A DNA stretch of 64,000 nt, taken from assembly GCA_038144425.1 (NCBI GenBank), contig JAYQNS010000003.1:248001-312000 (forward strand), written 5' to 3'. The notes beneath the pieces were generated by a model. That model had not been told where the DNA came from, searched no databases, and was given only the letters and a program-made list of their open reading frames with translations. This document shows, in pieces, positions 33,246 to 41,253 of the stretch. Each line of letters starts with the position of its first letter. Within the stretch, counting starts at the first letter, position 1. Source of the DNA: Salivita marina. Its GTDB lineage: Bacteria; Pseudomonadota; Gammaproteobacteria; Pseudomonadales; Azotimanducaceae. A program made the translations under genes and the position numbers.

Positions 33246-33947
33246 ATGAAAAAAACCATCGTCATTGTCGAGGACGATCCGGACCAGCGGGAAAACTACC
33301 GGGACGCCATCACCAAAAAGGGCTACTTGGTGCGAGCCTACGGATCCCGGGCCGAAGCTCTCGCGGGCTTCGAACAGGCCCTCCCGGACCTCGCTATCCT
33401 CGACATTATACTTGGCGACGAGATCGACGCGGGCTTCGAGCTCTGCCGCGATCTCCTCGCCCGGCGCCCCAGCCTGCCCGTGCTCTTTCTCACCGAGCGT
33501 ATCGATGAGATCGACAAGATCTCGGGACTGCGCCTCGGCGCTTGGGATTACCTGCCCAAGCCCATTTCCCTCGACTATCTGGCGGAGCGGATCGCGTCCC
33601 TCCTTCGCATCGGATCCCAGCGCGACGGCGGCGCTACAGCGCCAAGCCCCAGCGCCCAGCGCATCGGCGACCTCGTGCTCGACCAGGATGCCTTACTGGT
33701 GTCCTGGAAGGGCCAGAGCATCGACCTGTCGGGGACGGAGTTTCGCATGCTTGCGAAACTTGTTCGCGCCCCCGGGCACGCCGTGAGCTACGAGACTCTC
33801 ATGAACGCCACCATGCAATCGCTGGTGACGAACAACACCATCAACACGCATATGCGGAATATCCGGAAAAAGTTCGAGCGCGTGGATTCGAGCTTCTCCG
33901 CCATCAAAAGCGAATACGGCTACGGCTACCGCTGGGTGGGCAGCTAG
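33246..33947 (+). CDS. Response regulator of the proteobacterial dedicated sortase system type, 233 aa
   Basis: An OmpR-type regulator: receiver domain with VEDDPDQR, phospho-acceptor Asp53 in AILDIILGD, Thr in FLTERIDEIDKISGL and Lys in LPKPIS; C-terminal winged helix with LSGTEFRMLAKLVRAPG, NNTINTHMRNIRKKFERVD and YGYGYRWVG. The receiver is closest, as I recall it, to the family annotated as dedicated-sortase response regulator (TIGR03787). Four bases separate it from the cognate kinase gene. GGAAGG precedes the ATG. No sortase gene is found in the window. Confidence 0.85.
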   Translation: MKKTIVIVEDDPDQRENYRDAITKKGYLVRAYGSRAEALAGFEQALPDLAILDIILGDEIDAGFELCRDLLARRPSLPVLFLTERIDEIDKISGLRLGAWDYLPKPISLDYLAERIASLLRIGSQRDGGATAPSPSAQRIGDLVLDQDALLVSWKGQSIDLSGTEFRMLAKLVRAPGHAVSYETLMNATMQSLVTNNTINTHMRNIRKKFERVDSSFSAIKSEYGYGYRWVGS

Positions 33948-33950
33948 CTC

Positions 33951-36107
33951 ATGGCCCGGCGACGTTTCCGTGGGCCGAGCCTCGCCACCAAGCTCATGCT
34001 CCTCGGGGCGGCGCTCCTAAGCCTCCCCTACTTCAGCCTGCGCCAGCTTTTAGCCATGGAACAGTTCCTGATCCAGGGCCAAGCCCAGGCCCAGCTCCTT
34101 ACCGCCGAGGGGATTTCCACGCTCCTAAACGGCCGGGATGACCTCTTCAACGATCTGCCCCTGAGCGCGGAGGGCTACGCGTCCCTCTACGCTCACCCCC
34201 TGCCATCGGCCATTCGCCTCGACGCCCGAGACGGGGACTGGGACGGCCTCGCCGAGCGGCGCCTGGTGTTTGGCGCAGACCCAGACACGGGTAATCGTCC
34301 CGATGGCTCCTTCGACCTGATTCTCGGAGATCGCGCCGATCAGCTTTACGCCGTGCTGCGTATCCTCGACCGGGATCGAATCTGGCGGGATCCCGACGCC
34401 CTTCGCCTGGATAACGCGGATCACGTGCGCCTTACCTTCCAGGACGCCAGCGGCGCCCGAGGACGGATCCAGCTCACCTTCTCCGGCCCCGGCGTCCTCA
34501 CGGCCTACGCCATGGACGAGAACTGGCGCTTCGCCAGCGACGGGCAGCCGGACAATCGCATTCAAGGCTTCGTTGCGCCCACCAATACGGGAGAAGGCTA
34601 CGTGGTGGAGTTCCGCCTCCCTCTGGCTATGCTCAACGCCCGGGAATCCTTTGGCATCAGCGTGGTCGATGTGGATAACCCGAGGACCCGAAGCCTCCGC
34701 AACATGGTCCAAACCCTACCCACGGCGGGCCCCGAGGCCTTTAACCTCATTGTGCTGCGCTCCCCGGAGGTGCTGAATATCGTTGAGGGGCTAGGCTATG
34801 CCGGGGCCCGCATCCTGGTCATCGACGGCGAGCGTCGGGTGCGCGCGGAAACGGGCGCCTATCCACGAGAGGGACCGGAGGCGTCCCCCCTGTCTGCTCA
34901 GGCCCTGGGTCCCTTGGAGTTTTTCCGCCCCCTCGTGCGCGGCCTCCTGGCCATTGCCCGGCTTGGCCAGACCGACAGCGCCGCTCCCATCGCCAGCGAC
35001 GCGGTGATCGACACGGCCCTCGCGGGAAGCCCCCTCGCCGTGCGCCGACGCTTAAGCGACGAACAGGAAATCATTATGGCGGCCGTGCCCATTCGCGGAC
35101 GAGAGCGCGCCCTAGGAGCTGTGGTGGTAGAGCAGGACACAGACCAAATTCTTGCCCTGCAGCGTGACGCGCTCGATCGCATCATCGGCTTCGCGGTGCT
35201 GACCATTGCCCTGGTGTTCCTCGCCCTACTCACCTTCTCCCTGCGCCTGGCCTGGCGTATTAGAGGCCTGGGCGCTGAAGCCTCCCGGGCCATTGACCAG
35301 CAGGGCCGGCTGCGCACCTTCGAGCTGCGCCGGGAAGCCCGCGCCGGGGATGAGCTCGGGGAGCTATCCCGCAACGTCTCCCAAATGCTCGCGCGCCTCC
35401 ACCAGCACAACCAGTTTCTGGAAAACATGCCCCGCACCCTGCGCCACGAGATCAACAACCCTTTAAACACCCTATCCACGTCTTTGCAAAACCTCGAGGA
35501 CAACCAGCCCGGACTTTCCGACAACAAGTACCTCGACGCGGCTCGGCGCGGGGTGCAGCGCATCGGAGCGATTGTGCAAAACCTTGCGGACGCTGCGAAT
35601 CTCGAAGAATCGCTTAAGGCCGAAGATCTAGAAACGTTGGATCTTGAGATCCTCGTGGAAAGCTACGTGCGAAACTCCGCGGCCTTACAGGCGCCTCGGC
35701 GCCTCACCTTCCAGGGGCCAGGAACCGGGGTCACGGTTGAGGCGGCGGATTACCGTATCGAGCAGCTTCTCGACAAAATCATTGATAACGCCTTGGATTT
35801 TGCCTTACCGGACACGGCCATCGCCGTAGCCCTGCGTCGAGAGCGTAGCGATGCGGTGCTCACCATTCGCAACCAAGGGCCCCTACTGACCGAGGACACC
35901 CGCGCCAGCATGTTCGACTCCATGGTGACCCGCCGGGATGGCACGAACGATACCAAGCTCCATTTTGGCCTGGGCCTTTACGTGGTTCGGGTGATTGCCG
36001 CGCATCACGGCGGCAGCGCCCTGGCGCGCAATCTCCCTGACGGCTCCGGGGTGGAAGTTGAAGTCCGCCTGCCCCTGGCCCAGCGCCTCCGAGGAAACGC
36101 CCGATGA
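33951..36107 (+). CDS. Histidine kinase of the proteobacterial dedicated sortase system type, 718 aa
   Basis: The order is: first membrane segment near residues 10-27 (KLMLLGAALLSLPYFSL), a long periplasmic region of about 380 residues whose first half (DARDGDWDGLAERR ... VVEFRLPLAML) resembles carbohydrate-binding/DOMON-like modules of surface proteins, a second membrane segment near 405-427 (IIGFAVLTIALVFLALLTFSL), HAMP, HisKA with phospho-acceptor His499 in TLRHEINNPLNTL, and HATPase_c (IIDNALDFALPD, HFGLGLYVVR). Length and domain order match TIGR03785. It is coupled to the downstream SDR gene by ATGA overlap. Confidence 0.85.
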   Translation: MARRRFRGPSLATKLMLLGAALLSLPYFSLRQLLAMEQFLIQGQAQAQLLTAEGISTLLNGRDDLFNDLPLSAEGYASLYAHPLPSAIRLDARDGDWDGLAERRLVFGADPDTGNRPDGSFDLILGDRADQLYAVLRILDRDRIWRDPDALRLDNADHVRLTFQDASGARGRIQLTFSGPGVLTAYAMDENWRFASDGQPDNRIQGFVAPTNTGEGYVVEFRLPLAMLNARESFGISVVDVDNPRTRSLRNMVQTLPTAGPEAFNLIVLRSPEVLNIVEGLGYAGARILVIDGERRVRAETGAYPREGPEASPLSAQALGPLEFFRPLVRGLLAIARLGQTDSAAPIASDAVIDTALAGSPLAVRRRLSDEQEIIMAAVPIRGRERALGAVVVEQDTDQILALQRDALDRIIGFAVLTIALVFLALLTFSLRLAWRIRGLGAEASRAIDQQGRLRTFELRREARAGDELGELSRNVSQMLARLHQHNQFLENMPRTLRHEINNPLNTLSTSLQNLEDNQPGLSDNKYLDAARRGVQRIGAIVQNLADAANLEESLKAEDLETLDLEILVESYVRNSAALQAPRRLTFQGPGTGVTVEAADYRIEQLLDKIIDNALDFALPDTAIAVALRRERSDAVLTIRNQGPLLTEDTRASMFDSMVTRRDGTNDTKLHFGLGLYVVRVIAAHHGGSALARNLPDGSGVEVEVRLPLAQRLRGNAR

Positions 36108-36838
36108 TCTTTTCTGATGGAAGGCTCCAGCACCACGCCCTGGTTCTCGGCGCCGGCGGCGTGGGCCATGCCCTCGCCAAAGCTCTTGCTGCCCACCCCC
36201 AGGTGGCCTCGGTAGCGGCGACGCATCGGGGCCCCGCGACGGAGAAGAATGGAATTGCCTACCATTCCCTCGACCTCACCGACGACGACGCCATCGCCAC
36301 CTTCGGCGCTGCGCAGGTCCGCGGGGCCCAGCCCCCAAATATCATTTTTTACGCCGCGGGGCTTTTGCACGGACGGGCCCTTACCCCGGAAAAGCGCCTC
36401 CTCGAAGTGGAGAGCGAAGCCCTTTTGGCCAGCTACCGGATTAACGCCATCGCGCCCCTCCTCCTGGCCAAGGCCCTTTCCCCGGGCCTCCCCCGGCGAG
36501 GTCCGGCCCTATGGGCGAGCCTGTCGGCTCGGGTAGGCAGCATTGAGGATAACCGGCTAGGCGGCTGGTACAGCTATCGCATGAGCAAGGCCGCTCACAA
36601 TATGGGCCTTCGTACCTTGGCCATCGAGCTTCGGCGAAAGCACCGGGACCTAATCTGCGTAGCACTCCATCCCGGGACCGTGGCTACGAGGCTTTCCGAA
36701 CCTTTCCGCCGGCCCGATCAGCCGAAGCTGCTGACGCCGGAGGGCTCCGCCGCTGCCCTAGTGAAAACCGCAAGCGCCCTGACCCTCGAGGATCACGGCC
36801 GCTTCTTCGCTTACGACGGCCAGCCCATCCCCTGGTAG
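36104..36838 (+). CDS. Short-chain dehydrogenase/reductase (CsgA-like SDR), 244 aa
   Basis: A classical SDR: ALVLGAGGVGHALAKALA near residues 12-29 (cofactor-binding Gly motif), NIIFYAAGLLHG (the NAAG-equivalent), SLSARVGSIEDN carrying the catalytic Ser, YSYRMSKAAHNM giving Tyr-x3-Lys, and LHPGTVATRLSEPF. The middle is close to the C-factor/CsgA-like SDR subfamily. Reaction unknown. Its ATG overlaps the stop of the sortase-type kinase gene, so it may belong to that signalling operon. Confidence 0.88.
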   Translation: MIFSDGRLQHHALVLGAGGVGHALAKALAAHPQVASVAATHRGPATEKNGIAYHSLDLTDDDAIATFGAAQVRGAQPPNIIFYAAGLLHGRALTPEKRLLEVESEALLASYRINAIAPLLLAKALSPGLPRRGPALWASLSARVGSIEDNRLGGWYSYRMSKAAHNMGLRTLAIELRRKHRDLICVALHPGTVATRLSEPFRRPDQPKLLTPEGSAAALVKTASALTLEDHGRFFAYDGQPIPW

Positions 36839-36851
36839 CACCGAGGGCGCC

Positions 36852-37754
36852 CTAACGCAGGGTCAGCACCGCGTTGGCGTTTAGGGGTCCAGCTACGGTG
36901 AGCTTCCCACGATCTTCAAGATAGGCCACGGCAGCCAGCACGGAGCGGGTAGCCGCAGGATGGAGGTTCGGAGAGACGTCCGCGTACATCTTTGGCACCA
37001 TGGCCGAAACCTGGGTTAGGCCCGACGCCAGCGCATCGATAATTTGCTGAGCCCGGGCCTGACGATGGGCGATGAAGGCCCGCACGTGGGTCTTCGGATC
37101 CTCGATGGAAGGCCCGTGGGTGGGCCAGTAGCGGACGTCATCGCGATCCAGAAGCTTTTCCAAGGAGGCCATATACGCGGCCATATCCCCATCAGGGGGA
37201 GAGATGACGCTCGTGGACCAACCCATAACGTGGTCCCCGGAAAACAGCGTTTTCTCTTCCCGCAGGGCAAAGGCCATATGGTTCGAGGTGTGGCCCGGGG
37301 TATACACACATTCCACGGACCAGCCCTCGCCCTCGATAATCTGCCCATCCGTCACGCGGTGATCGGGGGTGAAGTCCCAGTCGGCCCCCTCCTCGCTTTC
37401 TCCCTGATCCCCCAAGCGCCCGGCGCCGTGGGGGCCGAAGGCGTAGGTGGGCGCCCCCGTCTCCGCCTGGAGCATGCGCGCCCCGGGGGAGTGATCGTGA
37501 TGGCAATGGGTAATGAAGATGTGGCTCACGCGCTCCGCCCCAAGGCCGTCGAGGAGCGCCTCAATGTGTCGGGGGTCGTCGGGGCCCGGATCAATCACCG
37601 CCACCGAACCCTCCCCCAGCACGTAGGTGCCCGTACCGTGAAAGGTAAAAGCGCTCGGGTTGTGGGCGATAATGCGCCGGATCATGGGGCTTAAGCGCTC
37701 GAGCTTGCCGTACTCGAAGCTCATTTCACGCCGATAGGGAATGCTTACGCTCAT
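36852..37754 (-). CDS. Metallo-beta-lactamase-fold hydrolase (LACTB2-like), 300 aa
   Basis: MBL-fold protein with AVIDPGPDDPRHIEALL near residues 52-68, the metal-binding ITHCHHDHSPGARML near 79-93 (HxHxDH), VYTPGHTSNHMAF with the third His, LFSGDHVMGWS with the bridging Asp, and WPTHGPSI. The C-terminal winged-helix tail (IIDALASGLTQVSAMVPKMY) is typical of the LACTB2-like subgroup, whose members include ribonucleases and thioester hydrolases. The exact substrate is unknown. An alternative ATG at 37724 (MSFEYG) is possible. Confidence 0.88.
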   Translation of the reverse strand: MSVSIPYRREMSFEYGKLERLSPMIRRIIAHNPSAFTFHGTGTYVLGEGSVAVIDPGPDDPRHIEALLDGLGAERVSHIFITHCHHDHSPGARMLQAETGAPTYAFGPHGAGRLGDQGESEEGADWDFTPDHRVTDGQIIEGEGWSVECVYTPGHTSNHMAFALREEKTLFSGDHVMGWSTSVISPPDGDMAAYMASLEKLLDRDDVRYWPTHGPSIEDPKTHVRAFIAHRQARAQQIIDALASGLTQVSAMVPKMYADVSPNLHPAATRSVLAAVAYLEDRGKLTVAGPLNANAVLTLR

Positions 37755-37791
37755 AGCCAGTGGCCTTACCGCAGACGTTAAATTCAGGCCC

Positions 37792-38895
37792 CTAGGCCCC
37801 CCGCTCCTTCAGCCAGCGATCGATATGATCGGCCGCGGCTTCCCGCGCCCCCGCGGGCTCGGTGAGGTAATGATCGCCAGGGATCATCACCAATGCTTTA
37901 TCCTCGCTCCCGAGCGCACCATAGATGGCTTGGGCATCACTTGGAAAGACCCCCGTATCCGCCGTGCTTTGCAGAACCAAGGCCGGGACGCGCAGCCGTG
38001 CCAGGTGCGGCGCCCCTCGGCAATCGGAGGCCTCGAGGCTCCACATGGCTAGCCAGCTCCGGAGCGTGCAGGTTAGGCCGACATTGAAGGGGGTGAAATT
38101 GGCCCGGGAGGGGTTGCCGGCGTAGCACCGCTGGGCCGCGCGGTCCGAGGGGTCCAGCGCGCTGTCCCACATGCGTGGGTCGGCCCAGGCTCGGTGGAAA
38201 AGAAAAGCCTCATCTCGATACCCCGCAGCCACAAGGGCTTCGAGGCGGTGCCGAGCCCAGGCCGTGATGCGGTGGTTACGCGCCTCCTGGGCGGCTCGGT
38301 AGCGCGCGACAAAGGCCGGGGCGAGGGGCAAGGGCTGGGCAAAAAGATCCAGCGCCGGATCCTTGGCGAAGGGGTCGCGCTCGTCGATCACGGAAGGATC
38401 GCTCCAGGCGGTGAGCACCTCGGGCCGGCCCCCGTGAGCGTTCAGGGAGATGTAGTAATCCGCCCCTGGGAGCGCTTCAAGCGCCTCGGGAAGGCCCTCC
38501 CCAGCAACGCTCCGGAGCGTGACCCCCTGCGCCTGGCTTTCGTAGGCGGCCATAAGCGATCCGCCCCCCGAATTCCCCAGCAGCACGATGTTCTCCACCC
38601 CCTGATCCCGAAGCCACCGCACCCCCACGGCAATTTCGCAGAGGGCGTGATCGAGGCGGAAAAAGGCCTCGGCACCCCGATACTTCGTATTCCAGCCGAG
38701 GAAGCCATAGCCCCGGGCCGCCAGAAGGGGCGCTAGGTAGTGCTCGCTGAAATCGACGTTGTAGTGGGTCGCAATAAAGGCGGTTTTTACCGGCACTCCA
38801 GGGTGATGCCAAAGGCCCTGGCAGGGCGCAAAGCCCGCTCCGTTCACCGGCGTCACCGGGGAAGCGCTCGAGACAAAGGTCCGCTGCACCCTCAT
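37792..38895 (-). CDS. Alpha/beta hydrolase, 367 aa
   Basis: The central GNSGGGSL (near residues 107-114) is a nucleophile elbow with Ser; VPALVLQSTADTGVFPSDAQAIY supplies the acid, and MIPGDHYLTEP the His. A long insertion between about 150 and 280 forms a lid (RYRAAQEARNHRITAWARHRL). It lacks a signal peptide. Its ATG overlaps the stop of the malonyl-CoA synthetase gene upstream (ATGA at 38892-38895), so it may act on products of that enzyme (inference). Confidence 0.85.
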   Translation of the reverse strand: MRVQRTFVSSASPVTPVNGAGFAPCQGLWHHPGVPVKTAFIATHYNVDFSEHYLAPLLAARGYGFLGWNTKYRGAEAFFRLDHALCEIAVGVRWLRDQGVENIVLLGNSGGGSLMAAYESQAQGVTLRSVAGEGLPEALEALPGADYYISLNAHGGRPEVLTAWSDPSVIDERDPFAKDPALDLFAQPLPLAPAFVARYRAAQEARNHRITAWARHRLEALVAAGYRDEAFLFHRAWADPRMWDSALDPSDRAAQRCYAGNPSRANFTPFNVGLTCTLRSWLAMWSLEASDCRGAPHLARLRVPALVLQSTADTGVFPSDAQAIYGALGSEDKALVMIPGDHYLTEPAGAREAAADHIDRWLKERGA

Positions 38896-40394
38896 GACGC
38901 GCCGCCCCCTTCCCCGCTAAAGCTATGGGCGTAGTCAGCTCGCAGCTGGTTTTTCTGCACCTTCCCCATGGTGTTCCGGGGTAGGGCCGCCATAGGAAAG
39001 AGGGCCTTAGGCACCTTAAAGGCCGCCAGCGCCTCCCGCAGGGCCGCCAGCGTGGCTGCGTCCCCGGGATAGGTGTCCTCCTCAAGCACCACCGCCGCTA
39101 CCACGGCTTCTCCAAAGTCCCGGTGGGGAACGCCAAAGACCGCGCTTTCCTCAATCCCCGGCAGCGTATCCAGCACGCTTTCCACCTCCCGGGGATAGAC
39201 ATTTAAGCCCCCGGAGATAACGAGATCCTTGTGGCGCCCCACGATGCTCACCCGCCCGGTCTCGTCGATTTGCGCCATATCACCGGTAATAAACCAGCCT
39301 TCCCGGAAGCTTTCCGCGGTTTTCTCCGGCTGCCGCCAGTAGCCTGAGAACACGTTAGGACCGCGGATTTCCAAAACCCCGACGGCGCCCTCGGGCACCG
39401 GTTCGCCCTCCTCCGACCGGAGGCGCACCTCGCCTTCGGGAAGTACGAAACCCACGGTGCCTGGGGCCCGCGCCCCCTTTAGGGGGTTTGAGGTAATCAT
39501 GCCGGCCTCGGACATGCCGTAGCGCTCAAGAATTTGATGCCCCGTGCGGGCCTCGAAGGCCCCGTGGGTTTCCGGCCGCAGGGGGGCGGAGCCTGACACC
39601 CAGAGGCGCATGCCCGCGGAGGCCTCGGCACTGAGCCCCGGCGTATCCAGAAGTCGTACGTAATGGGTAGGCACGCCCATAAAGACCGTGGCCCCGGGCA
39701 GGGCCTCGAGCACCGCCTCGGGGCTGAAGCGCGGGAGAAAGTGAACCTCCGAGGGCTCGAGCATGGCGCAGTGCAGAGCCACGAAGAGACCGTGGACGTG
39801 ATAAATGGGCAGGCTATGCACGAGTACGTCATCGGCCTGCCAGCCCCAAAGGGACCGAAGCGCCTGGGCATTGGATAGCAAATTGCCCTGGCTCAGCATG
39901 GCGCCCTTAGACCGCCCCGTGGTGCCCGAGGTGTAAAGAATAGCCGCGAGATCCTCGAGGCTGCGATGCACGGGCGGGAGGGCCTCCCTTTCCTCCTCGA
40001 GCTGCACGACCAGGGCGTCGAGGGTGAGGCACCGGCAGCCGTCGGCGTGAGCCGCCAAGGCCTCCGGCGCAGGCAATACCGCCACCGTCGGCGCCGCATC
40101 GGCGAAGAAGTAGGTCATTTCCTTCACCGTGTAAGCCGTATTGAGGGGCACATAGCAGGCGCCCGCGCGAAGCGTGGCCAGGTACAGAATGACCACCTCC
40201 AGGGATTTCTCCGCCTGCACCAGAACCCGATCCCCGGGACCAACGCCGAGCGCCTGGAGCCCCGCCGCCCAGCGTCCCGCGCGCGCGTGAAGCGCGCCGT
40301 AGCTGACGCCCTCGGTGCCGAGGCCCGGGCCGGAGAAGGCCCGCTGTTCCGGTCGCTGCTCGGCTGCGCGCAACAATGCTTCGTAGAGCCCCAT
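38892..40394 (-). CDS. matB: Malonyl-CoA synthetase (acyl-CoA synthetase), 500 aa
   Basis: ANL-superfamily AMP-forming ligase with LYTSGTTGRSKGAMLSQGNL near residues 148-167, LPIYHVHGLF, MGVPTHYVRLL, VSGSAPLRPETH, ERYGMSEAGMITSNPL, GPNVFSGYWRQPEKT, ITGDMAQID, GRHKDLVISGGLNVYPREVE and the C-terminal LPRNTMGKVQKNQLR. This set closely follows rhizobial and Rhodopseudomonas MatB. It would make malonyl-CoA or methylmalonyl-CoA from the free acid with ATP and CoA. ATG 40394 has GGGGAG upstream. It is coupled to the alpha/beta hydrolase gene and divergent from the TauE permease gene. Confidence 0.88.
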   Translation of the reverse strand: MGLYEALLRAAEQRPEQRAFSGPGLGTEGVSYGALHARAGRWAAGLQALGVGPGDRVLVQAEKSLEVVILYLATLRAGACYVPLNTAYTVKEMTYFFADAAPTVAVLPAPEALAAHADGCRCLTLDALVVQLEEEREALPPVHRSLEDLAAILYTSGTTGRSKGAMLSQGNLLSNAQALRSLWGWQADDVLVHSLPIYHVHGLFVALHCAMLEPSEVHFLPRFSPEAVLEALPGATVFMGVPTHYVRLLDTPGLSAEASAGMRLWVSGSAPLRPETHGAFEARTGHQILERYGMSEAGMITSNPLKGARAPGTVGFVLPEGEVRLRSEEGEPVPEGAVGVLEIRGPNVFSGYWRQPEKTAESFREGWFITGDMAQIDETGRVSIVGRHKDLVISGGLNVYPREVESVLDTLPGIEESAVFGVPHRDFGEAVVAAVVLEEDTYPGDAATLAALREALAAFKVPKALFPMAALPRNTMGKVQKNQLRADYAHSFSGEGGGAS

Positions 40395-40452
40395 GCGATT
40401 CTCCCCTGTCGTATGCTTGCGCTGTTTTATCATCGGAACGGACCGAGGCCGC

Positions 40453-41253
40453 ATGGCTGATGTGATGCCCCTGGGCAATTTTCTCCCCCTCTGCTTCGCC
40501 CTTGGGCTCGGCACGGGCTTTCTTGGCGGGCTGCTCGGGATCGGTGGGGGGGTGATCATCGTACCCTCCCTGGTCCTGATCTTCGACGCCTTCGCCCTCC
40601 CCCTGGGCATTCGGGAGGCCGTAGCGACGGGCCTTGGCGCCATGATCTTCACCAGCCTCGCCGCCGGCCGGGCCCAGTGGCACCGGGGCGCTCTCGAGTG
40701 GCCCCTGCTCTGGCGCTGGACCCCGGGGCTCATGCTTGGGGGCCTCGGCGCGGGCACGCTGGCGAGCCTGCTCCCGGAGATCGCCCTGACCCGCTTTCTC
40801 GGAGCGTTCCTCGCGGCGATCGCCGTGATCCTTCTGACTCGCTGGCAACCTCCCGCACAGCGCCGGCACCCGGAGGCCGCGGGCACCACCGCCCTCGCCC
40901 TGGGCGCCGGTCTGCTTTCGGGACTGGCGGGCATCGCCGGAGGCAACATCATCGTGCCCACGCTGATTTTTTTTAACATCAGCCCCGTGCGCGCCGCCGC
41001 TCAATCCAGTGCCCTCGGCGTCCCCGTAGCCCTCGCCGGGGCTTTGGGCTACTCCGTACTGCCGTCCCTACCCGTTCCTGGCACCCTAGGCGCTCTCTAC
41101 CTGCCGGCAGTGGCGGCCCTGGCCGTTGGCGCCATGATCTCTGCGCCCCAGGGAGTCCGCCTCGCCCATCGGGTCCCGGCCCTCGCCCTGCGCCGGGCCT
41201 TCGCGGTGCTGCTCCTCGCCGCCGCGCTGCGCCTCATCAGCAAAACCCTCTAG
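40453..41253 (+). CDS. TauE/SafE-family sulfite exporter-like permease, 266 aa
   Basis: A multi-span membrane protein with the TauE/SafE repeat: GTGFLGGLLGIGGGVIIVPSLVLI at residues 16-39 and again ALGAGLLSGLAGIAGGNIIVPTLIFFN around 153-179. Family members export sulfite, sulfonates or other organic anions; the substrate is unknown. ATG 40453 has GAGG just upstream; a longer in-frame start at 40393 is unlikely. It is divergent from malonyl-CoA synthetase and its 3' end faces the helicase gene. Confidence 0.88.
   Translation: MADVMPLGNFLPLCFALGLGTGFLGGLLGIGGGVIIVPSLVLIFDAFALPLGIREAVATGLGAMIFTSLAAGRAQWHRGALEWPLLWRWTPGLMLGGLGAGTLASLLPEIALTRFLGAFLAAIAVILLTRWQPPAQRRHPEAAGTTALALGAGLLSGLAGIAGGNIIVPTLIFFNISPVRAAAQSSALGVPVALAGALGYSVLPSLPVPGTLGALYLPAVAALAVGAMISAPQGVRLAHRVPALALRRAFAVLLLAAALRLISKTL

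Noticed and set aside
40395..40979. N-terminal extension of malonyl-CoA synthetase
   Set aside because: It is antisense to the TauE gene, is Arg/Pro-rich, and the family N-terminus starts at 40394.
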